Positions 1-7,143 of a DNA stretch of 7,143 bases are shown piece by piece. A program made the translations under genes and the position numbers. Under the pieces are notes generated by a model. It was not told the DNA's origin and made no database searches. It was given only the letters and a program-made list of their open reading frames with translations. Positions within the stretch are counted from its first letter, which is position 1. Every line of letters starts with the position of its first letter. This DNA comes from Pyrinomonadaceae bacterium (GTDB lineage Bacteria > Acidobacteriota > Blastocatellia > Pyrinomonadales > Pyrinomonadaceae), in assembly GCA_025937955.1 (NCBI GenBank), contig JAICQI010000297.1:1-7143 (forward strand), written 5' to 3'.

Positions 1-358
<358 letters not shown>

Positions 359-371
359 GTGTATGAGTCGT

Positions 372-392
372 ATAGGTCCTAATAGGACCTAT
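372..392. repeat. 21-nt palindrome, two ATAGGWCCTAT-type units back to back
   Basis: Between tuf and rpmG the arm ATAGGTCCTA (372-381) is followed by a single A and then its exact reverse complement TAGGACCTAT (383-392). It can also be read as two units, 372-382 and 382-392, with a 10-nt period. The same core recurs at 1600-1610 and 1618-1628. As RNA it could form an 8-bp hairpin with a UAAUA loop followed by only three U residues, so it is at best a weak attenuator. It lies just upstream of the rpmG ribosome binding site. Its function is unknown. Confidence 0.85.
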
Positions 393-394
393 TT

Positions 395-400
395 GAGGTG
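395..400 (+). promoter_or_regulatory. Ribosome binding site of rpmG
   Basis: GAGGTG lies 8 nt before the ATG at 409 and supports that start. It sits directly after the palindrome at 372-392, so folding of the palindrome would leave it exposed. Confidence 0.75.
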
Positions 401-408
401 TTAAAGAA

Positions 409-561
409 ATGCCACGCGATAACATTGTGCTTCAGTGTCAGGATTGCAAGAGTCGGAACTACGTGACGACCAAGAATAAGAAGACCACGCCCGACCGTCT
501 GGAATTCAGCAAATTCTGTCGCCGTTGCCGCAAGCACACGGGTCATAAAGAGACCAAGTGA
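409..561 (+). CDS. rpmG: 50S ribosomal protein L33, zinc-binding form
   Basis: A 50-residue protein starting MPRDNIVLQCQDCKSRNY and ending TGHKETK, the usual length for L33, a small protein of the large ribosomal subunit near the E site. It carries two CxxC pairs (C10/C13 in CQDC and C37/C40 in CRRC), so it is the zinc-ribbon (C+) form rather than the cysteine-free form made under zinc limitation in some bacteria. Other conserved L33 elements are NYVTTKNKK and LEFSKFCRRC. The start has a good GAGGTG site 8 nt upstream. It stands in its usual place between tuf and tRNA-Trp/secE. The sequence shows nothing unusual. Confidence 0.97.
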   Translation: MPRDNIVLQCQDCKSRNYVTTKNKKTTPDRLEFSKFCRRCRKHTGHKETK

Positions 562-568
562 CGACCAT

Positions 569-582
569 TTGCCGGTTGGCAA
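569..582 (+). other. Small hairpin between rpmG and tRNA-Trp
   Basis: TTGCC and GGCAA form a 5-bp stem around a GGTT loop, 7 nt before the tRNA 5' end. No T-tract follows, so it is not an intrinsic terminator. It could mark the spacer cut during tRNA 5' processing from a shared transcript, but a 5-bp stem can also arise by chance. Confidence 0.3.
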
Positions 583-589
583 TGACTGT

Positions 590-665
590 AGGGGTATAGT
601 GTCAACGGTTAGCACGTCGGTCTCCAAAACCGAAAGTCCGGGTTCGAATCCTGGTACCCCTGCCA
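590..665 (+). tRNA. trnW: tRNA-Trp (anticodon CCA)
   Basis: A full 76-nt cloverleaf. The acceptor stem is AGGGGTA (590-596) with TACCCCT (655-661). The D stem is GTGT/GCAC with a closing G-U pair and a GG-containing loop. The anticodon stem TCGGT/ACCGA encloses CTCCAAA, giving anticodon CCA at 624-626. The T arm is CCGGG, TTCGAAT, CCTGG. The discriminator is G662, as expected for bacterial tRNA-Trp, and the 3' CCA (663-665) is encoded in the DNA. It lies between rpmG and secE on the same strand with no promoter evident of its own, so it is probably excised from the tuf-secE transcript. Confidence 0.98.
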
Positions 666-685
666 TTTGATTGATAGAGCGTTTT

Positions 686-1027
686 ATGGCTGAGACAGAT
701 AATCCAGATGCGCCATTAGTGCCGCCGCGAACGACGCGCTTTGGCGAAGGTGTGGAGGGCAAGGTTGCTCGACGTGAGCGTGGCCGTGGCGAATCGCATT
801 CGGGAGGCCCGCCGCGCTTAATTCAGTTCTTGCACGACGTGCGAGCTGAGATGAAGCGGGTTTCCTGGCCGACTTTCAAGCACGTCCAGAACACCACGAT
901 CATTACGCTGATCGCGGTGGTCTTTTTCGCGGTCTATCTGTTCGCAGTAGACCAGGCTTTGTCGCGCTTGATTGTGGGACTCGATTGGGTAATTGAAAAG
1001 GTAGCAAGGTTTTTGGGCCTCGCCTGA
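686..1027 (+). CDS. secE: Preprotein translocase subunit SecE
   Basis: A 113-residue protein of the single-membrane-span SecE type, the essential subunit that clamps SecY in the Sec translocon of the inner membrane. Residues 1-45 are a polar, glycine- and arginine-rich tail, probably disordered and longer than in minimal SecE proteins. The family signature follows: an amphipathic helix ending in QFLHDVRAEMKRVSWPT (residues 47-63, with the conserved WP at 61-62). Next come one hydrophobic segment (about 71-89, IITLIAVVFFAVYLFAV) and a short C-terminal amphipathic stretch. ATG 686 is chosen because AGAG (676-679) precedes it by 6 nt. An in-frame TTG at 671 lacks such a site and would lie almost against the tRNA end. 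The gap to nusG is 15 nt, the usual secE-nusG pairing. Confidence 0.95.
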   Translation: MAETDNPDAPLVPPRTTRFGEGVEGKVARRERGRGESHSGGPPRLIQFLHDVRAEMKRVSWPTFKHVQNTTIITLIAVVFFAVYLFAVDQALSRLIVGLDWVIEKVARFLGLA

Positions 1028-1042
1028 GGAAAAGAGTTACTA

Positions 1043-1603
1043 ATGCAGCAGTGGTTTATCCTTCATACGTACTCGGGACACGAGAAAAAAGTACGCGACA
1101 GCCTGAAGGCGCGCATCCGGGACACCGATCTGCAAAACGAGATCACCGAGGTCCTGGTGCCCACCGAAACCGTGGTGGAGATGCGCGGCAACAAGCGCAT
1201 CGAGTCGGCCCGTATGTTCTATCCCGGTTACGTATTGGTTCAGATCGACTGCGACGAGCGCGGCCACATCCCGGACAACGTCTTTCACATGATCAAGTCG
1301 ACTCCGAAGGTCACGGGGTTTGTCGGTGGTCACAACCCGACGCCGTTGACGCCGCAGGAAGTCGATCAGATCGTGAACCAGCAGGCTGAAGCTGCTGAGA
1401 AGCCGAAGCCGAAGTTTTCGTATGCGGCCGGCGAGACGGTGCGCATCAAGTCGGGACCGTTCCAGAGTTTTACGGGCAAGGTTGAAGAGGTTAACGAGGA
1501 CAAATCCACGCTGAAGGTGACGGTGACGATCTTCGGACGTTCAACGCCCGTGGAGTTGAATTTCCTCGATGTCGAGAAGGTTACGTTCGCGGAAGAGGAA
1601 TAG
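1043..1603 (+). CDS. nusG: Transcription termination/antitermination factor NusG
   Basis: A 186-residue NusG, the universal elongation factor that binds the RNA polymerase clamp and links it to Rho or to ribosomal S10. The NGN domain covers about residues 3-112: WFILHTYSGHEKKV at the start, the EVLVPTETVVEMR and KRIESARMFYPGYVLVQI blocks, and the TPKVTGFVGG segment. A charged linker (about 114-125, rich in Glu/Lys/Pro) leads to the KOW domain (about 126-183) with GETVRIKSGPFQSFTGKVEE and the TIFGRSTPVEL strand. Length and architecture are standard. Possible ribosome binding sites are AGAG at 1033-1036 or GAGGA at 1026-1030, which overlaps the secE stop. Its own TAG stop (1601-1603) is part of an ATAGGACCTAT palindrome. 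Confidence 0.98.
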   Translation: MQQWFILHTYSGHEKKVRDSLKARIRDTDLQNEITEVLVPTETVVEMRGNKRIESARMFYPGYVLVQIDCDERGHIPDNVFHMIKSTPKVTGFVGGHNPTPLTPQEVDQIVNQQAEAAEKPKPKFSYAAGETVRIKSGPFQSFTGKVEEVNEDKSTLKVTVTIFGRSTPVELNFLDVEKVTFAEEE

Positions 1604-1630
1604 GACCTATTGGTCATATAGGACCTATAT
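1599..1630. repeat. Pair of ATAGGACCTAT palindromes between nusG and rplK
   Basis: Two copies of the palindromic core also found before rpmG. The first is AATAGGACCTATT (1599-1611), which includes the nusG stop codon. The second is ATATAGGACCTATAT (1616-1630). Each is a perfect palindrome except for its central A, and their centres are 18 nt apart. Together they fill nearly all of the 33-nt gap and end 6 nt before the rplK start. The role is unknown. It could be a dispersed small repeat, a protein-binding site or an RNA element affecting rplK translation. Confidence 0.85.
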
Positions 1631-1636
1631 TTAAAG

Positions 1637-2062
1637 ATGGCAAAGAAGATTACAGGTTACATAAAGCTACAGGTGCCTGCGGGCAAGGCCAATCCGGCAC
1701 CGCCAATCGGCCCGGCATTGGGCCAGCACGGCGTGAACATCATGGAGTTCTGCAAGGCTTTCAACGCGAAGACCGCGCAGATGGATCCGGATCTCAAAGT
1801 GCCCGTGGTCATCACCGTGTTTGCAGATCGCTCGTTTACGTTTGAAACCAAGACCCCACCGGCGGCTGACCTGCTGAAGAAGGCGGCTGGAATTCCGAAA
1901 GGTTCGGGAAAGCCCAATCGTGAAAAGGTGGGAACGATTTCGAAGGCCAAGATCGAGGAGATCGCGAAGACGAAGTTGCAGGATCTGAACACGACGAGTT
2001 TGGAATCGGCGATTAGAACGATCGAAGGTACTGCACGGCAGATGGGCCTCACGGTTGAATAG
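1637..2062 (+). CDS. rplK: 50S ribosomal protein L11
   Basis: A 141-residue L11 of standard length, the protein that with 23S rRNA forms the GTPase-associated centre contacted by EF-Tu, EF-G and RelA. The N-terminal domain has the signature PAGKANPAPPIGPALGQHGVNIMEFCKAFN split over residues 14-43, whose prolines (P20, P22, P23, P26) are the region known for thiostrepton and micrococcin contact. The C-terminal RNA-binding domain begins near residue 72 (KTPPAADLLKKAAG) and ends IRTIEGTARQMGLTVE. The start is fixed by homology. There is no good Shine-Dalgarno sequence: only AAAG abuts the ATG, and the AGGA inside the palindrome lies 13 nt away, which is too far for the usual spacing. rplA follows after 69 nt, making the usual L11-L1 pair. 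Confidence 0.98.
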   Translation: MAKKITGYIKLQVPAGKANPAPPIGPALGQHGVNIMEFCKAFNAKTAQMDPDLKVPVVITVFADRSFTFETKTPPAADLLKKAAGIPKGSGKPNREKVGTISKAKIEEIAKTKLQDLNTTSLESAIRTIEGTARQMGLTVE

Positions 2063-2067
2063 TTCCC

Positions 2068-2111
2068 ACGGGACTGGACGACCTATTAAGAGGGAGGGAT
2101 TCAAATCCCGT
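2068..2111 (+). promoter_or_regulatory. Possible structured leader of rplA (alternative hairpins)
   Basis: The rplK-rplA gap can pair in competing ways. A local hairpin is GGGAT (2096-2100), loop TCAA, ATCCC (2105-2109). A long-range stem is ACGGGA (2068-2073) with TCCCGT (2106-2111), which uses the same 3' strand. A third small hairpin (2062-2066 with 2070-2074) would compete with the long-range stem. The rplA ribosome binding site GGAG (2121-2124) lies 10 nt downstream. L1 is a known translational autoregulator of L11-L1 mRNA in Escherichia coli, so a regulatory structure here is plausible, but I cannot match it to a known L1-binding consensus. Confidence 0.3.
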
Positions 2112-2131
2112 TTGCACCTCGGAGATAGAGA

Positions 2132-2827
2132 ATGAAGAAGCACGGAAAGAAGTATCGCGCCGCGCTCGAGAAGCTCGAGCCGGGACGCAAATACACTCTC
2201 GAAACAGCAATAGCAAAAGTCAAAGAGATCGCTTTCGCGAAGTTCGACGAAACCGTTGAGTTAACAATGTGGCTCGGCGTCGATCCGCGCAAAGCAGATC
2301 AGCTTGTGCGTGGCACCATCGTGCTGCCGCACGGCCTGGGCAAGTCGAAGACGGTTCTCGTAATCGCCCAGGGCGACAAGGTTAGAGAAGCCGAAGAAGC
2401 CGGCGCCGATATCGTCGGTGGCGAAGACGTTGTCACCAGGATCAAGGGCGGCTGGACCGATTTCGACGCCGTGATCGCAACACCTGACATGATGCGTCTC
2501 GTCGGTCAACTGGGTAAGGTGCTCGGCCCGCGTGGTCTCATGCCCAACCCGAAAACCGGCACCGTCACTTTTGACGTAGCGACGGCAATCAAAGAGACCA
2601 AAGCCGGTAAGGTGGAATACCGCGTCGATAAGACTGGTGTTATCCACGTTGGCGTCGGCAAGGTTTCATTCGATACTGACAAGCTGCGCGACAACACGAA
2701 AGCGCTGCTCGATGCCGTCGTGAAAGCAAAGCCGGCGACCGCAAAAGGTAAATACGTTAAGAAAGTGAACCTCGCCGCCACGATGAGTCCGGGAGTTTTG
2801 CTGGACGAAGCGTTGTACGCGAAGTAA
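2132..2827 (+). CDS. rplA: 50S ribosomal protein L1
   Basis: A 231-residue L1 of normal length, the protein of the mobile L1 stalk that helps move deacylated tRNA out of the E site, and in several bacteria a translational repressor of its own mRNA. Domain I is formed by both termini. Domain II is the central part, with VLPHGLGKSKTVLVIAQGDK (residues 64-83). The family signature is at about 114-145 (VIATPDMM, GKVLGPRGLMPNPKTGTV). The C-terminal part has KAGKVEYRVDKTGVIHVGVGK and ends with MSPGVLLDEALYAK. GGAG at 2121-2124, 7 nt upstream, supports the ATG. It is followed after only 18 nt by rplJ, so no separate promoter or large leader fits between them. Confidence 0.98.
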   Translation: MKKHGKKYRAALEKLEPGRKYTLETAIAKVKEIAFAKFDETVELTMWLGVDPRKADQLVRGTIVLPHGLGKSKTVLVIAQGDKVREAEEAGADIVGGEDVVTRIKGGWTDFDAVIATPDMMRLVGQLGKVLGPRGLMPNPKTGTVTFDVATAIKETKAGKVEYRVDKTGVIHVGVGKVSFDTDKLRDNTKALLDAVVKAKPATAKGKYVKKVNLAATMSPGVLLDEALYAK

Positions 2828-2845
2828 AGGTGGGAAGCTGACACA

Positions 2846-3370
2846 ATGAAATCAAAAGCACAAAAACAACAAGATCTCGACGCTCTCACCGAACAGTTTA
2901 AGAACGCCAAGGCCGCGATGCTGGTTGGGTTTAAGAAGATGACGGTCGCGAAAGACCAGGAGCTTCGCAATCAACTGCGCGAGGCGGGCGTCTCTTATGA
3001 AGTGGTAAAGAACACGCTGGCGCGCCGCGCCGCGGAAGGAACGGCAATCGAAGCCGCATCTGAACATTTCAAAGGTGTGACTGCGGTGGCGCTGGGTACC
3101 GGCGACCCCGTCGGTCTCTCGAAAGCGATTTCAAAGTTTGCAAAGGCGAATCCGGACATTTTTACTTTCAAGGCCGGAATAGTAGAGGGCAAGGTCGTCG
3201 CTCTGAATGACGTCGAAGCGATCGCCAGTTTGCCGTCGAAGGAAGAACTGATTTCGAAGGTGATGTTCCTAATCAATTGTCAGGCGCAGCGCCTGGTGAC
3301 GGTGATTTCGGCCGTGCCGCGCAACCTGGCAGTCGTTATCAAGCAGATTGGCGAACAGAAAACCGCATAA
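2846..3370 (+). CDS. rplJ: 50S ribosomal protein L10
   Basis: A 174-residue L10, the base of the L12 stalk. The N-terminal rRNA-binding domain has the family pattern KQQDLDALTEQFKNAKAA, MLVGFKKMTV and then LREAGVSYEVVKNTLARRA (residues 45-62). The central part has GVTAVALGTGDPVGLSKAISKFAK. The C-terminal segment (about 131-174, SKEELISKVMFLI to the end) is the helix that carries L7/L12 dimers. GGGAAG (2832-2837) lies 8 nt before the ATG. The gap to rplA is 18 nt and to rplL 28 nt. In many bacteria L10 in complex with L12 represses its own mRNA through a leader ahead of rplJ. There is no room for such a leader here outside rplA coding sequence. Confidence 0.97.
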   Translation: MKSKAQKQQDLDALTEQFKNAKAAMLVGFKKMTVAKDQELRNQLREAGVSYEVVKNTLARRAAEGTAIEAASEHFKGVTAVALGTGDPVGLSKAISKFAKANPDIFTFKAGIVEGKVVALNDVEAIASLPSKEELISKVMFLINCQAQRLVTVISAVPRNLAVVIKQIGEQKTA

Positions 3371-3377
3371 GGATTTT

Positions 3378-3393
3378 GAGGAGGATAGAAAGG
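3378..3393 (+). promoter_or_regulatory. Two-part ribosome binding region of rplL
   Basis: A strong GAGGAGGA (3378-3385) ends 13 nt before the rplL ATG, and AAAGG (3389-3393) ends 5 nt before it. The purine-rich doublet fits the very high synthesis expected of L7/L12, which is present in several copies per ribosome. It also selects ATG 3399 over an in-frame upstream start at 3348 that would lie inside rplJ. Confidence 0.7.
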
Positions 3394-3398
3394 TTATC

Positions 3399-3785
3399 AT
3401 GGCAGCAACACGCGAAGACGTTATTGAATTCTTAAAAGGTATGACCCTTCTGGAAGCATCACAGCTCGTGAAGGATCTGGAAGAGACTTTCGGCGTATCA
3501 GCAGCGGCAGCGGCAGTCGCAGCCCCAGCGGCGGCGGCCGGTGGTGGCGAGGCTGCGGCCCCCGCGGAAGAGAAGACTGAGTTTGACGTAGTCCTGCAGG
3601 CAGTCGGTGGCAACAAGATCAACGTGATCAAGGTTGTCCGCGAAGTGACTGCGCTGGGATTGAAAGAAGCCAAGGACCTGGTAGAAGCAGCCCCCAAGGC
3701 AGTTAAGGAAGGCGTTTCGAAGGAAGAGGCGGAAACGATCAAGCAGAAGCTCTCCGACGCGGGCGCGACTGTTGAAGTTAAGTAA
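3399..3785 (+). CDS. rplL: 50S ribosomal protein L7/L12
   Basis: A 128-residue L7/L12, the multicopy stalk protein that recruits translational GTPases. Residues 1-33 form the dimerisation and L10-binding domain (EDVIEFLKGMTLLEASQLVKDLEETFGV). Residues about 34-59 are the flexible alanine/glycine-rich hinge. Residues about 60-128 are the globular factor-binding domain, with EFDVVL, KINVIKVVREVTALGLKEAKDLVEAAPK and the terminal LSDAGATVEVK. The start at 3399 is chosen by homology (MAATREDVIEFL) and by the purine-rich site just upstream. The longer in-frame reading from 3348 adds 17 residues with no family counterpart and overlaps rplJ. A terminator-like hairpin follows 12 nt after the stop. Confidence 0.98.
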   Translation: MAATREDVIEFLKGMTLLEASQLVKDLEETFGVSAAAAAVAAPAAAAGGGEAAAPAEEKTEFDVVLQAVGGNKINVIKVVREVTALGLKEAKDLVEAAPKAVKEGVSKEEAETIKQKLSDAGATVEVK

Positions 3786-3834
3786 CACGGATGAACACGG
3801 ATTTGATTACGGATCAAATCCGCATTTTCCGTGT
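3784..3834. repeat. ACACGGAT-type repeat cluster after rplL
   Basis: AACACGGAT occurs at 3784-3792 and 3794-3802 (10-nt period), overlapping the rplL TAA at its left edge. A partial third copy, ACGGAT, is at 3809-3814, and the inverted form TCCGTGT is at 3828-3834. ACACGGA at 3785-3791 can pair with TCCGTGT outside the inner hairpin, giving a nested structure. From memory, motifs of the type CACGGATGAACACGG occur as dispersed intergenic repeats in several environmental bacterial genomes. That recollection is not verified here. Confidence 0.65.
3798..3828 (+). terminator. Probable intrinsic terminator or attenuator after rplL
   Basis: A perfect 10-bp stem, CGGATTTGAT (3798-3807) with ATCAAATCCG (3813-3822), encloses a 5-nt loop TACGG and is followed after two bases by TTTT (3825-3828). 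The stem is only moderately GC-rich and the T-tract is short, so partial termination is more likely than a full stop. In Escherichia coli an attenuator lies at the same place, between rplL and rpoB. Confidence 0.65.
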
Positions 3835-3851
3835 AAATCCCGCGGCCTGGC

Positions 3852-3880
3852 TTGACACTGGAATTGTTAGTGGCTAAGTT
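3852..3880 (+). promoter_or_regulatory. Putative sigma-70 type promoter for rpoB
   Basis: A perfect -35 box TTGACA (3852-3857) is separated by exactly 17 nt from a weak -10 box TAAGTT (3875-3880; first, second and last bases match TATAAT). The predicted transcription start is near 3887, which would give a leader of about 138 nt before rpoB. It lies just downstream of the terminator-like hairpin, which fits a transcription-unit boundary. The -10 box has only three matching bases. Confidence 0.55.
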
Positions 3881-3882
3881 AA

Positions 3883-3911
3883 GGGAGTATTGAGGCGCTG
3901 GCGTTACTCCC
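3883..3911. other. 7-bp inverted repeat straddling the predicted rpoB transcription start
   Basis: GGGAGTA (3883-3889) is the exact reverse complement of TACTCCC (3905-3911), with a 15-nt spacer. If transcription starts near 3887, most of the left arm is not in the RNA, so the repeat would act as DNA (an operator-like site) or fold only in transcripts reading through from rplL. No regulator can be named. Confidence 0.45.
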
Positions 3912-3935
3912 AAAAAATTTGACGGAAAGATCCGC

Positions 3936-3981
3936 CCGCTTTTGCGTAACAAGCGGTCAGGGCATTGTGCGCTCTGACCGC
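3936..3981 (+). promoter_or_regulatory. rpoB leader: two mutually exclusive hairpins
   Basis: An upstream stem is CCGCTT (3936-3941) with AAGCGG (3951-3956). The stronger downstream stem has 11 bp: 3953-3963 (GCGGTCAGGGC) with 3971-3981 (GCTCTGACCGC), one G-U pair and a 7-nt loop. Both use GCGG at 3953-3956, so only one can form at a time. The strong hairpin is followed by GCTTTGGCGTCTTT rather than a clean T-tract. It could be an attenuator, a pause site or an RNase III-type processing stem; a processing site is known between rplL and rpoB in Escherichia coli. Confidence 0.5.
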
Positions 3982-3993
3982 GCTTTGGCGTCT

Positions 3994-4008
3994 TTAATTG
4001 GCAATTAA
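3994..4008. other. AT-rich palindrome next to the rpoB ribosome binding site
   Basis: TTAATTG, a central G, and CAATTAA form a 15-nt palindrome ending 2 nt before the AAAGGGA purine tract. Its RNA stem would be almost entirely A-U and weak, so it may be a DNA-binding site, an unstructured ribosome-access region, or chance. Confidence 0.35.
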
Positions 4009-4010
4009 TA

Positions 4011-4017
4011 AAAGGGA
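4011..4017 (+). promoter_or_regulatory. Ribosome binding site of rpoB
   Basis: AAAGGGA ends 7 nt before the ATG at 4025 and is the only good purine tract in the region. It fixes the rpoB start, and the following residues lead after about 25 positions into the conserved RpoB N-terminus. Confidence 0.75.
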
Positions 4018-4024
4018 ATCTCAC

Positions 4025-7143
<3,119 letters not shown>

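Noticed and set aside
372..394. Strong intrinsic terminator between tuf and rpmG
   Set aside because: The stem is short and AT-rich at its ends, and only three T residues follow. It is better described as a palindromic repeat.
671..685. TTG start for secE at 671
   Set aside because: It is only 5 nt after the tRNA end, with no ribosome binding site. ATG 686 has AGAG at 6 nt.
379..762. 127-codon minus-strand open frame across rpmG and tRNA-Trp
   Set aside because: It runs antisense through a certain tRNA and a certain ribosomal protein gene. The segment GVPGFEPGLSVLETD is the familiar false translation of a tRNA gene.
3348..3398. Longer N-terminus for rplL starting at 3348
   Set aside because: It overlaps the end of rplJ, adds 17 residues unlike any L7/L12, and ignores the purine-rich site before ATG 3399.
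3784..3834. CRISPR-like array from the ACACGGAT copies
   Set aside because: The units are about 9 nt at a 10-nt period with no spacers of CRISPR size.
3919..3947. A second promoter with TTGACG at 3919
   Set aside because: At 17-nt spacing the -10 position reads TTGCGT, which is not a plausible box.

Overview
The window is a classic bacterial transcription/translation cluster, entirely on the + strand: the 3' end of tuf, then rpmG, tRNA-Trp(CCA), secE, nusG, rplK, rplA, rplJ, rplL and the first roughly three quarters of rpoB, which runs off the right edge. Every gene is identified by direct reading of its protein against well-known family signatures, or by cloverleaf folding for the tRNA. The organism is clearly a bacterium. 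The gene order, the moderately GC-rich coding style and a cysteine-rich insert near the RpoB N-terminus suggest Acidobacteriota (perhaps the Blastocatellia side), but that placement is from memory of protein style and is not proven here.

Layout: 1-358 is the EF-Tu C-terminus. 359-408 is a short gap with a 21-nt near-perfect palindrome. 409-561 is rpmG, a 50-codon zinc-binding L33. 590-665 is tRNA-Trp with an encoded CCA. 686-1603 holds secE and nusG. 1604-1636 is a gap carrying two more copies of the same palindrome (core ATAGGACCTAT), one of which includes the nusG stop codon. 1637-3785 holds rplK, rplA, rplJ and rplL with short gaps. 3786-4024 is the only sizeable non-coding stretch. It contains a terminator-like hairpin built from an ACACGGAT repeat, a TTGACA promoter and a structured leader in front of rpoB (4025 onward).

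How the parts work together: SecE is a core subunit of the Sec translocon and NusG couples RNA polymerase to Rho or ribosomes. L11, L1, L10 and L7/L12 build the L1 stalk, GTPase centre and L12 stalk on which EF-Tu acts. RpoB is the polymerase beta subunit. The terminator-then-promoter arrangement between rplL and rpoB suggests that polymerase synthesis can be set separately from ribosomal stalk proteins.

The gene content is ordinary. The points most worth a second look are the 61-residue insert in RpoB with eight cysteines in two zinc-ribbon-like knuckle pairs, a second insert of about 41 residues further along RpoB, the recurring ATAGGWCCTAT palindromes at gene junctions, and the repeat-derived terminator plus mutually exclusive hairpins in front of rpoB. 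I see no mobile element, CRISPR array, phage gene or unknown multigene system.
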